Shown: positions 24,432-31,283 of the stretch, piece after piece | Layout of the letters: the number at the start of each line of letters is the position of its first letter | Numbering within the stretch: position 1 is the first letter of the stretch | DNA from: Candidatus Thorarchaeota archaeon | GTDB taxonomy: Archaea > Asgardarchaeota > Thorarchaeia > Thorarchaeales > Thorarchaeaceae | Length of the DNA: 32,054 nucleotides | Assembly: GCA_018238375.1 (NCBI GenBank) | Contig: JABCTJ010000161.1 | Location: 1 to 32,054, forward strand | Reading direction: 5' to 3' | Made by a program: the position numbers and the translations under genes | Notes under the pieces: generated by a model | What the model saw: only the letters and a program-made list of their open reading frames with translations | What the model was told of the DNA's origin: nothing | Databases searched by the model: none

Positions 24432-25222
24432 GTTACTTCTCTCCTGGGCAGAACTGTTGTGATTGTAGTTTTATCCCCCTCGTATCTCTGCACATGAATT
24501 GCGGGCAGTGAGTATTCCATAGCCAGAAGACTCAATGCAAGCACAATTGTAGGCGGGCCTGAAGACAGATCCACAAGAATATCCCCCTCTGGTATGTCTT
24601 CCAGAACTACCTTCTCTATCTCGGAGTATGTGGACATGAGATTCCCTCGGAGACCTCCTTCATTGTCCCCCGCTATCTCGATAGGCAGTTCAAGCCATCT
24701 GTTCTCCCACTGCCGAGGTGCATTGTCTGGAATGTGTTTCTCAAGGTTCTTGGAAACCCCTCTGGCAAAGCGCTGTTGTTCTACAACTAACCGTAGGAGC
24801 TTGATGTCAGGACTGGCCTCTGTGGAAAGCCATGCAACCAGCAGCCGAGCGTCTTCGGGCAGTGCCAACGACGTGAGGAATACCTTGGGCTTCGAGATAC
24901 CAAGTGCTCTTCTTACGGGGTGTACTGCTTTCGGTTCAAGACTGAATACACGCTGCTGTGACTCTCTCCAGCTACGGATGATTCCTACATCCTCAAGGTG
25001 TTGCGTGTTGAAGTAGAGCTTTGGGTCCGTGACTTTGACTTTCTTTGGGTCTACCTTCTTGCCTTTTGAGCCGACCTGCCTCGCAGCCATATCCTTTCTG
25101 ATACTCTCTCTTAATTCGCTCCCGGTTCGTGGACCTCCTTCAAGTTGATCTAGAATTATCCTGCGAGCACGCACTCCTTCTATCTCTTTGCGGATGATGT
25201 CGTCACCAGATGGCCAGAACAT
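24428..25222 (-). CDS. Winged-helix protein with C-terminal CARF-like ligand-sensing domain
   Basis: A 264-residue protein with two parts. Residues about 12-100 look like a winged helix with a lysine-rich insert (SKGKKVDPKKVKV) typical of a DNA-binding wing. Residues 110-264 look like a Rossmann-type CARF domain: VFLTSLALPEDARLLVAWLS at its start and DILVDLSSGPPTIVLALSLLAMEYSLPAIHVQRYEG at its end, with D-L-S-S-G-P at 218-223 as the nucleotide-loop candidate. CARF domains bind cyclic oligonucleotides, and some also occur in non-CRISPR archaeal regulators. ATG 25222 has GGTGA six bases upstream. It is the first gene of an operon with the RNase III-like gene. Confidence 0.65.
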   Translation of the reverse strand: MFWPSGDDIIRKEIEGVRARRIILDQLEGGPRTGSELRESIRKDMAARQVGSKGKKVDPKKVKVTDPKLYFNTQHLEDVGIIRSWRESQQRVFSLEPKAVHPVRRALGISKPKVFLTSLALPEDARLLVAWLSTEASPDIKLLRLVVEQQRFARGVSKNLEKHIPDNAPRQWENRWLELPIEIAGDNEGGLRGNLMSTYSEIEKVVLEDIPEGDILVDLSSGPPTIVLALSLLAMEYSLPAIHVQRYEGDKTTITTVLPRREVT

Positions 25223-25583
25223 GATTATTCACCACGGCCTTATATCGACATGACCTATATATATTATGTTGGTTGATGTGTGTGTTATCCTGATGATATA
25301 TATTGTAATCTTTTGATGAAACAGGACAGTCATACGAAATCGCCCCATGTGCTACTTCCCGCCCTCGAAAGCCTACAATGCGGTTTTGGGCATTTTCGGG
25401 TATTTTTACTATGAAATACATTATCTATATAGAATAGATAGTTCTCGAACTAATCGGGCTGTTTTTCGAACCCAACCAAACAAGGCTTAAATAGAAAAAG
25501 AATGCAATTTCTGCCAGCACAGAGTTTGGATAACTTTGCGCGGGAATCTAGATTCTAGATAAACAATAATGAGGACCGACAAA
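25223..25583 (+). other. AT-rich promoter region between the CARF-like gene and actin
   Basis: This 361-base gap holds no convincing gene. It contains the actin TATA box, a run of TA repeats (about 25255-25305) that may provide the CARF-like gene's promoter on the minus strand, and a 7-base inverted repeat TATCTAT-N5-ATAGATA (25422-25440). Confidence 0.6.
25485..25494 (+). promoter_or_regulatory. TATA box of the actin gene
   Basis: GCTTAAATAG lies about 99 bases before the preferred actin ATG. The start site would be near 25520, giving a leader of about 65 bases. The same ten-mer is used by the HD gene. Confidence 0.65.
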
Positions 25584-26723
25584 ATGGCTGAAGACGAATT
25601 TCTTGGCGCGAAACCTGTTGTCATTGATAATGGCACAGGTCTCAGTAAGAATGGTTACGCCGGCGAAGATCAGCCACGAAGTGTTTGGCCCACACTAATT
25701 GGTTATCCGCGATACGAGTCGATTATGACAGACGTCGACCACTACACGCGTGATTACTACATTGGTGAAGAGGCTATCAACTTGCGTGGTGTTCTACGTC
25801 TGGTATACCCAATCGAGCACGGTGTGATCGATGACTGGGATGCTATCGAGAAGATATGGAGCTATACGTTCTATAACGATCTCAAGATAGACCCCAGCGA
25901 GAACCCAGTGCTTCTTACCGAAGCGCCGTTCAACCCCAGAGAAAACAGAGAACGAATGGCATCTGTCATGTTCGACAACTTCGGAGTACCCGCAGTGTAT
26001 GTCGCAACGCAGGCAGTGCTATCACTATACGCATCAGGTCGGACAACTGGTCTGGTCATCGACTCCGGTGATGGTGTGACACACATAGTCCCAATCTACG
26101 AGGGCTTTGCTATATCACATGCCATCGCGAGAATCGATCTTGCAGGACGTGACGTCACCGAGTATCTGCGCAGACTGCTCAGACAGAGGGGTTACACCTT
26201 TGTCAGCGGTGCAGAGAAGGAGATTGTCCGAGACATCAAGGAGAAACTCTGCTACGTTGCCCTCGACCCTGAACGTGAGAGGACCGTTGCAGACAAGGCA
26301 GGCGTTGACAAGCCGTACATGCTCCCCGACGGTGATGTAATCACCATTGGTGCAGAGCGCTTCCAGGCTCCCGAGTTGTTCTTCAACCCGAGCGCTATTG
26401 GCTTGGACACGAAGCCACTCGATGAGCACATCTTTGGCTCAATCAAGGCATGTGACGTCGACTTGAGACGTGATCTGTACGCGAACATCGTGTTGTCAGG
26501 TGGCTCCACCATGTTCCCAGGACTTAAGGAGAGGCTCCACAAGGAGATCACCGAACTAGTCCCAGAGAACGTCGAGGTTCGCATCATTGCTCCTCCTGAG
26601 AGGCAGTACTCAGTCTGGATTGGTGGAAGCATCCTAGCGTCACTAAAGACCTTCCAAAAAATGTGGGTTTCGAGGAAGGAATTTGATGAGGCAGGGCCTG
26701 AAGTCATCCACAGATGCATCTAG
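25584..26723 (+). CDS. Asgard actin homologue (Lokiactin-type)
   Basis: A 379-residue actin. The phosphate loops are [14 protein letters not shown] (14-27) and [13 protein letters not shown] (158-170), and the adenosine segment is [11 protein letters not shown] (304-314). YVALDPERE and the C-terminal [19 protein letters not shown] are nearly eukaryotic. The catalytic-site Q143 and H167 correspond to actin Gln137 and His161. Length matches eukaryotic actin (375), so this is not a MreB or crenactin. ATG 25584 is preferred because GAGGA lies nine bases upstream; ATG 25569 lacks a ribosome site. It should polymerise into filaments with profilin and gelsolin-type regulators. A hairpin terminator follows, and the 3' end is duplicated at 28799-28886. 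Confidence 0.97.
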   Translation: MAEDEFLGAKPVVIDNGTGLSKNGYAGEDQPRSVWPTLIGYPRYESIMTDVDHYTRDYYIGEEAINLRGVLRLVYPIEHGVIDDWDAIEKIWSYTFYNDLKIDPSENPVLLTEAPFNPRENRERMASVMFDNFGVPAVYVATQAVLSLYASGRTTGLVIDSGDGVTHIVPIYEGFAISHAIARIDLAGRDVTEYLRRLLRQRGYTFVSGAEKEIVRDIKEKLCYVALDPERERTVADKAGVDKPYMLPDGDVITIGAERFQAPELFFNPSAIGLDTKPLDEHIFGSIKACDVDLRRDLYANIVLSGGSTMFPGLKERLHKEITELVPENVEVRIIAPPERQYSVWIGGSILASLKTFQKMWVSRKEFDEAGPEVIHRCI

Positions 26724-26778
26724 TGCAATTAGTTTCTGAAGGAAGGGCTGCAAGGCCCTCCTTCAAACTCTCTTTCTT
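26691..26778 (+). repeat. Direct repeat copy 1: actin 3' end plus terminator
   Basis: This 88-base stretch covers the last 11 actin codons, the stop and the following hairpin. It recurs at 28799-28886 with 5 mismatches (about 94 percent identity) in the same orientation. Confidence 0.9.
26738..26778 (+). terminator. Actin gene terminator hairpin
   Basis: GAAGG-A-AGGGC (26738-26748) pairs with GCCCTCCTTC (26755-26764) with one bulged A and a 6-base loop. A pyrimidine-rich tract (ACTCTCTTTCTT) follows. Confidence 0.6.
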
Positions 26779-26836
26779 ATCCACACTGATAACCAAAGAA
26801 TATAGGAGTGTTCTGAGCCCTCCTGTTGTGGTCATT

Positions 26837-27319
26837 ATGACAGGAAATAGCATCCGCTTCAGACCTGGAAGTATTGATGATCTTGAGTCCATTGTAGAGT
26901 TATGGATCGAGTCCGCTCGCTTTCATGCTAGGCTTGAGCCGCGTTTCCAGTATGCTCCGGATGTCACTCAACCAACGAAGGAATACTATGCAAAACAGCT
27001 TCAGTCAGAGAACTCCTACGTTGGTGTCGCTCAGTCAAATGACGACATTGTCGGATTCATCAGTGTGCAGGTTCATGAGCGGCCACCAATTCATGTTCCT
27101 CGCAGAATGGGCTTTATAGATGGCCTTTTCGTGAAGTCAAGTGTACGTCGTCATGGTATTGGGACCCGCTTATGGTATATGGCTCTCGACTGGTTGAAAC
27201 AGCAGGAAGTCCACAAGGCTCACGTGACAGTAGCTTCGAAGAACCCAGAATCAATTGAATTCTGGCGGAAAAAGGGCTTCAGCGACTTGATGCTCCGTCT
27301 TGAGTTCGGTTGTGTCTAG
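26837..27319 (+). CDS. GNAT-family N-acetyltransferase
   Basis: A 160-residue GNAT enzyme that would transfer an acetyl group from acetyl-CoA to an amine. The acetyl-CoA loop is VRRHGIGTRLW, following the GFIDGLFVKSS strand, and the C-terminal half ends NPESIEFWRKKGFSDLMLRLEFG, typical of the family. ATG 26837 starts the usual IRFRPGSIDDL strand; a longer frame from 26714 would run through the actin terminator and is unlikely. The acceptor is unknown; some RimI-like members act on protein N-termini. Confidence 0.85.
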   Translation: MTGNSIRFRPGSIDDLESIVELWIESARFHARLEPRFQYAPDVTQPTKEYYAKQLQSENSYVGVAQSNDDIVGFISVQVHERPPIHVPRRMGFIDGLFVKSSVRRHGIGTRLWYMALDWLKQQEVHKAHVTVASKNPESIEFWRKKGFSDLMLRLEFGCV

Positions 27320-27447
27320 AATCAGATATTGCCCTAAGTTCCCCGTCAAGCTCTTTTATTTCAGACATTCCAGAACGCTATGCTCAACCAATCAAGAATG
27401 CGAATACTGATATGATTATTTTCTAACATGAACGTGAGGTTAAGAGC

Positions 27448-27588
27448 ATGCAGCTTCCCACATGGGACCTAACAGTCCTCATTGTCATTGTTCTCATTCC
27501 CGTACTCATCTACTGCTTAACTGGCGGTAGATCGAGCCGTGGATATCGTCCTTCCGAAGATATCCCAAACGTAGAAGAAATCCAATGA
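27448..27588 (+). CDS. 46-residue single-span membrane peptide
   Basis: A small gene starting at ATG 27448 with GAGGT eight bases upstream. Residues 8-24 form one hydrophobic helix (LTVLIVIVLIPVLIYCL), followed by a short basic stretch (GGRSSRGYR) and an acidic tail (EDIPNVEEIQ). The stop is TGA 27586-27588. I do not recognise the family. Single-span peptides like this often bind larger membrane proteins or act as leader or toxin peptides; nothing in the sequence decides. Confidence 0.6.
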   Translation: MQLPTWDLTVLIVIVLIPVLIYCLTGGRSSRGYRPSEDIPNVEEIQ

Positions 27589-27644
27589 GCCCGATAGAAT
27601 AGCACGTCCTATTCGTGTCCGACCGTTTGAAGGAGCGCCCTTGT

Positions 27645-28097
27645 TCATAGTCGCTTCGTCATGTGATATGCCCTAGTGTTGAACCCGAGCTTGTCGTAGA
27701 GCCTCTTTGCTTCTATGGCTTCAGCAGGGCAATGTAGAATGACGCGGTCGGCTCCTGCCTTCTTGAGTTCTTCCAGCACCCTATGTAGTAATGCTGTGCC
27801 GATTCCCTTATTCCTGTGGTTTGCATCGACCACTACAAGCGTAATCTCTCCAACCTTGGAGGCTCCCCATCGTGTCAAGACTTCACCCGGAACATCTTTG
27901 AAATAGCCAAAGGCAACTCCGACTACTCTGCCACTATCTTCAGCAATCCAGAACCCATTTGGAAAGAATCTCGACACTACTAGATCCGCCTCACTTGTCG
28001 TTCCGTCGAAGGCGGCATACATGTTAGCCAGCTGAAGCACAATCGTCATGTCTTCAGACCTGAAAATACGAATTTCCAACTTCCCATCACCAATCAT
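27645..28097 (-). CDS. GNAT acetyltransferase coupled to a toxin-antitoxin pair
   Basis: A 150-residue GNAT. The acetyl-CoA loop HRNKGIGTALLHRVLEEL, preceded by ITLVVVDA, is clear, and the end RLYDKLGFNTRAYHMTKRL is typical. ATG 28097 follows the DUF5615 stop by six bases and has AGGT upstream, so it is the third gene of an operon DUF433, DUF5615, GNAT. Its acceptor is unknown; several GNATs act as toxins on aminoacyl-tRNA or modify antitoxins, so a role in this operon is possible but is inference. Confidence 0.87.
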   Translation of the reverse strand: MIGDGKLEIRIFRSEDMTIVLQLANMYAAFDGTTSEADLVVSRFFPNGFWIAEDSGRVVGVAFGYFKDVPGEVLTRWGASKVGEITLVVVDANHRNKGIGTALLHRVLEELKKAGADRVILHCPAEAIEAKRLYDKLGFNTRAYHMTKRL

Positions 28098-28103
28098 CAA
28101 AAC

Positions 28104-28472
28104 CTAATCTTTCTTCGATATTGGAGGTCTACTGATTCTTACTGTTGTTGGAGATATGACCACGAATTTGCCTTCCATCTCATCAGAGTATTCCTTGAGG
28201 GCGTCAGCAATAATCATTGCTTTGTTACTAGTCCGAAGTCCGTGAAGGCGTGTCAGGATGACTCCTGCTGAAGCTCGCCTTTGCCTAAAGACAATCTCGC
28301 CAAAGTCCTTATCAGCTGTTAGGAGTATCGCATTTGACGATTGTGCCATTTCCAAAACCACATCATCACTTGCGCCCGATAAATTTTCAGCGATATAATC
28401 GATCGCGAATCCCTGTGACCGAAGATACTCTACAACAGTCCTCTCGATGCATTCATCTGCAAGTAGTTTCAC
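28104..28472 (-). CDS. DUF5615 PIN-like toxin
   Basis: A 122-residue PIN-like protein. LLADECIERTVVEYLRSQGF and ILLTADKDFGEIVF carry the acidic residues (D6, E7, D54, D56) of a PIN-type nuclease centre. DUF5615 proteins are normally paired with DUF433 antitoxins and may act as RNases. It overlaps the DUF433 gene by four bases and is followed by a GNAT gene. Confidence 0.85.
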   Translation of the reverse strand: MKLLADECIERTVVEYLRSQGFAIDYIAENLSGASDDVVLEMAQSSNAILLTADKDFGEIVFRQRRASAGVILTRLHGLRTSNKAMIIADALKEYSDEMEGKFVVISPTTVRISRPPISKKD

Positions 28473-28705
28473 TCTGCTGCTTCTCCACTAGGATGAGTGA
28501 CAGTCGCTTTGAGCGCATCAGACGCAAATGCTATGGCAGCAAGAACAGCTTTGCGACTGAGTTGAGGATAGTCCTTTAGGATTTGCTTAATGGTTTCGCC
28601 AGCCGCGAGCTTGTCCAGTATCAATTCAACTGTGATTCTAGTGCCAGCTATTAGCGGTTTTCCCATCATAGCACTTGGATCTGTTATTATGAGGTCATCC
28701 TGCAT
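28469..28705 (-). CDS. DUF433 antitoxin
   Basis: A 78-residue DUF433 protein: MMGKPLIAGTRITVELILDKLAAGETIKQILKDYPQLSRKAVLAAIAFA is the complete helix-turn-helix-like domain. It is the likely antitoxin and autoregulator of the DUF5615 toxin. ATG 28705 has a strong GAGGTG seven bases upstream; a longer frame from 28861 would read through the duplicated actin fragment and is rejected. A TATA-like GTTATAAG lies near 28749-28756 on the minus strand. Confidence 0.88.
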   Translation of the reverse strand: MQDDLIITDPSAMMGKPLIAGTRITVELILDKLAAGETIKQILKDYPQLSRKAVLAAIAFASDALKATVTHPSGEAAE

Positions 28706-28798
28706 CTTAGACACCTCTCGGCTCTGGGAGTAATATGTATCTGATTGCTTATAACAATCCCGAACAAGTGCCCCTGTATCGAACGACGCTACACACAG

Positions 28799-28886
28799 GC
28801 AGGACCTGAAGTCATCCACCGATGCATCTAGTGCAATTAGTTTCTGAAGGCAGGGCTGCAAGGTCCTCCTTCAAACTCTCTTTCCT
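28799..28886 (+). repeat. Direct repeat copy 2: orphan actin 3' end with terminator
   Basis: This stretch still encodes the actin C-terminus in frame ([10 protein letters not shown] then TAG) and the hairpin, where one arm changed (GCCCT to GTCCT) but a G-T pair keeps the stem. No actin sequence precedes 28799. It is a pseudogene-like fragment of a lost or copied actin gene, in a gap of 215 bases. Confidence 0.88.
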
Positions 28887-28920
28887 ACATTAGCTCTAGA
28901 AAGATGTTGGCTCTTCTCTA

Positions 28921-30105
28921 CTAAGCGCGCTTCTTTTTCTTGCTGTCTAGCTCACGGACACGTTTGTCTATCGCGGCCTTTGACTTGCTGATGCTGCTCT
29001 GAAGCTTCTTGAGTTGCTTCTCTCTACCGGTAAGTTCCTTCTTTCTGCGATCCTCGGACTCGTAGTATTGCTTACCTGCATCTATCAGTTCCTGTTTTGC
29101 CTGACCGAGTTGCTCTTTCAGAGTCTCATAATGTATCTTCTTGGCTTCAGCCGCATTTTGATACTTTTGGACCTCCGCATCTTGCTGCAATCGGACACTG
29201 TCAAGCTCGGACTCGATTTGCTTCAGTTTGTCATGGATAATCTTATGATCAAGCAGCATTGGCCCCAGTTTGGAATCATTGCGATACTCCGAATCATGTA
29301 TCCCTGTCATTGGTGACTCAGTCTTGCTCTCTACTTTTTGGGTCTGCACAATGGCTGCGGCTTCGATGACTGGTTCTGGAACAACTGGTGGTGGTGCAAC
29401 TTTCACAATAGGTTTTTTGGCTTGCAGGACAGGCATAGCTCGGGGAGGGGGCCTCGGTGTAGGTTCGACTTCCTCCTTTCGCGGTTCCATTTTGGGCTCA
29501 GCCTTGGGGGGGTGTTTCGAAACGGGTGCTGTCTGATCCGCAAATGTGCGCTCGGTGCTCGTGATATCCGCTTTAACGGGCTGGGGAGTGGCAACAGGCG
29601 ATACCCCGGTTTCTGGTGCTTTCTGTGGGGACGATTCTGGTTGGATCGTCAACTCCGGCTCCTGAGTTATGGTGTCATCTTGCAAATTCGCCATGCTGGC
29701 CATGAGCTCACGCACCTCGCTAGCCCTAAGCATCCTAGGTTCAACGATTCCCCCATGGCCCTCCTCTGTGCCAGCTTGATCCGCTCGATGAAATGCATCC
29801 TTTGCTTTATTGAGCTCAGTCTTTCCCACATGATGCTCAGCTGTCCTCACCCTGTTTTGTCGAATCGCGCTCGGTTTAACCAGTTTGCTACTTGTGATGA
29901 TTCCCTCTGGCTTAGGAGTTGGGGATTCCTTATGCGTTTCAACCCTCGGTGTTGTTTCTCTGGTTGTGGCCTGCGTTGCCTCAGGAATGCGAGCTACCTC
30001 CTTTGGCTCTTCCTTTTTAGTCGGTTGAATAAGAGAAGCTCCGCAACGTACGCAGTACTTCCGAGTCACATTATTGCTTCTACCACACTTGGCACAGATT
30101 CTCAA
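28921..30105 (-). CDS. Zinc-ribbon protein with disordered middle and coiled-coil end
   Basis: A 394-residue protein in three parts. Residues 1-25 form a zinc ribbon with two CxxC knuckles (CAKC, CVRC). Residues 28-275 are low-complexity, rich in Pro, Thr, Glu and Lys. Residues 285-394 are a long charged coiled coil with a basic end (KKKKRA). The start is TTG 30105, since the ribbon begins there. No enzymatic domain is visible. Such a layout suits a scaffold or nucleic-acid/cytoskeleton-linked protein; the function is unknown. Confidence 0.8.
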   Translation of the reverse strand: MRICAKCGRSNNVTRKYCVRCGASLIQPTKKEEPKEVARIPEATQATTRETTPRVETHKESPTPKPEGIITSSKLVKPSAIRQNRVRTAEHHVGKTELNKAKDAFHRADQAGTEEGHGGIVEPRMLRASEVRELMASMANLQDDTITQEPELTIQPESSPQKAPETGVSPVATPQPVKADITSTERTFADQTAPVSKHPPKAEPKMEPRKEEVEPTPRPPPRAMPVLQAKKPIVKVAPPPVVPEPVIEAAAIVQTQKVESKTESPMTGIHDSEYRNDSKLGPMLLDHKIIHDKLKQIESELDSVRLQQDAEVQKYQNAAEAKKIHYETLKEQLGQAKQELIDAGKQYYESEDRRKKELTGREKQLKKLQSSISKSKAAIDKRVRELDSKKKKRA

Positions 30106-30355
30106 GGTTACACGTCCGTGTCCAACACCACATACTAATCGTTTTACATTTGTCGGATGGGGGATTCATTGGCAAATGCTATACATGAGCCTCATATCAT
30201 GAGTAAGAACGGAGCGTACTTTCCCTAACCAAACCGCTAGGAATAAGTCAGTTTACGTGTGGATTCAACCGGATAACTAAACGACTGGCTACCGCGGAAT
30301 AATATATTTCGCTCTAGTTCCCTCTCTGAATACCCTTATGGAGTGATTGGAATTC

Positions 30356-30922
30356 ATGAACGAGAAACATGACGAGGATAAGCCATTCACAGTGCGCATG
30401 GCTAAAGCTGCTGAGGAAGATGTCCAAGAACTCACGAAAGTAATGAAGAATTCCTTTGATGATGATGCCATTAGATTCAAGGGTGATCCAGATGGCGGTG
30501 GTCCACCGGGTTACGATGATGGCAGTTTCTTGATGACATGGGGGATTAAAGGCGATGGCCAGTATCCGTCTGGTCATCTCTACAAAATCCTAGTTACTAC
30601 TGACGAGAGAGAAGAGCCGGTGGGTGCCTTCATTGTGTTCCTCGGTAGTGACGTGGGGAACCCTAGCAACAATGTTCTGGGAACTATCTTTGTGAATCCT
30701 GACTGGCAGAATCATGGCATTGGTTCCCAAGCGATGCAGTACATATTCTCAACATTCCCGGGAAAACGATGGGAGCTTGGCACTCCTGAATGGGCCACAC
30801 GTAACCACCGTTTCTATGAGAAGAACGGGTTTGTTAAGATTAAGGAGGTTTGGGATTCCCATCTTGACGAGGAGAAAGGCGGCGCCTCCTCTTACATATA
30901 TGAGAGAGTTATAGACTCTTAA
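30356..30922 (+). CDS. GNAT-family N-acetyltransferase
   Basis: A 188-residue GNAT. The acetyl-CoA loop is WQNHGIGSQAM, following VLGTIFVNPD, and the C-terminal part (ATRNHRFYEKNGFVKIKEVW) is typical. An acidic, Gly-rich insertion (DDDAIRFKGDPDGGGPPGYDD) lies before the second strand. ATG 30356 is preferred over TTG 30347 because GAGTGA is then spaced nine bases. A TATA-like AATATATTT is at about 30299-30307. The acceptor is unknown. Confidence 0.85.
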   Translation: MNEKHDEDKPFTVRMAKAAEEDVQELTKVMKNSFDDDAIRFKGDPDGGGPPGYDDGSFLMTWGIKGDGQYPSGHLYKILVTTDEREEPVGAFIVFLGSDVGNPSNNVLGTIFVNPDWQNHGIGSQAMQYIFSTFPGKRWELGTPEWATRNHRFYEKNGFVKIKEVWDSHLDEEKGGASSYIYERVIDS

Positions 30923-31283
30923 CGACGCTCCGTCATGGTGGCTCGAGCTTTGTTTTGACTGATTCAATGCTCAGCCCTTGAATTACTAGCTTCAGCGTTT
31001 CAAGATCATGTCTTCTGGCAAAAATGCGTTAGGTATATGTTGGACCTAGGAATGCAGACAGCTGTCCCAAACTTGGGCAATACTGGACATTTTCGAATAT
31101 GGTCTTATATACTCAAGTCGTGAAACTAGTTCTTGAGGTTGAATGACAGGAAAATGACCTCAAGGAGTACGTTCCCAGTGCCGCTCTTGGGAGGACAAAG
31201 ACTCCCTGTCAAAGTTTGTCTAAGTAACAATGAACGGTAAGAAGGCAACTGTTTAAACATTCGCCTTGCCAAGTAGGAACGAG
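30923..31283. other. 361-base gap with a candidate promoter
   Basis: No gene is supported here. A TATA-like CTTATATACTC at about 31104-31114 is the likely promoter of the downstream GNAT gene, about 175 bases before its ATG. Confidence 0.4.

Noticed and set aside
25203-25421. Minus-strand frame in the actin promoter region
   Set aside because: It overlaps the ribosome site and start of the CARF-like gene and the promoter; it has no recognisable motif.
25445-25475. GTTCTCGAAC / TTTTCGAACCC resembling a tRNA T-arm
   Set aside because: No acceptor or anticodon stem can be folded around it; it lies in the actin promoter.
28706-28861. Longer start for the DUF433 gene
   Set aside because: The added residues come from antisense of the duplicated actin 3' end; ATG 28705 has a strong ribosome site.
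29338-30138. Long plus-strand reading frame (266 residues) opposite the zinc-ribbon gene
   Set aside because: It is Cys/Phe/Arg-rich with no domain, and mirrors the biased codon use of the Pro/Thr/Glu-rich minus-strand gene, whose zinc ribbon and coiled coil are convincing.
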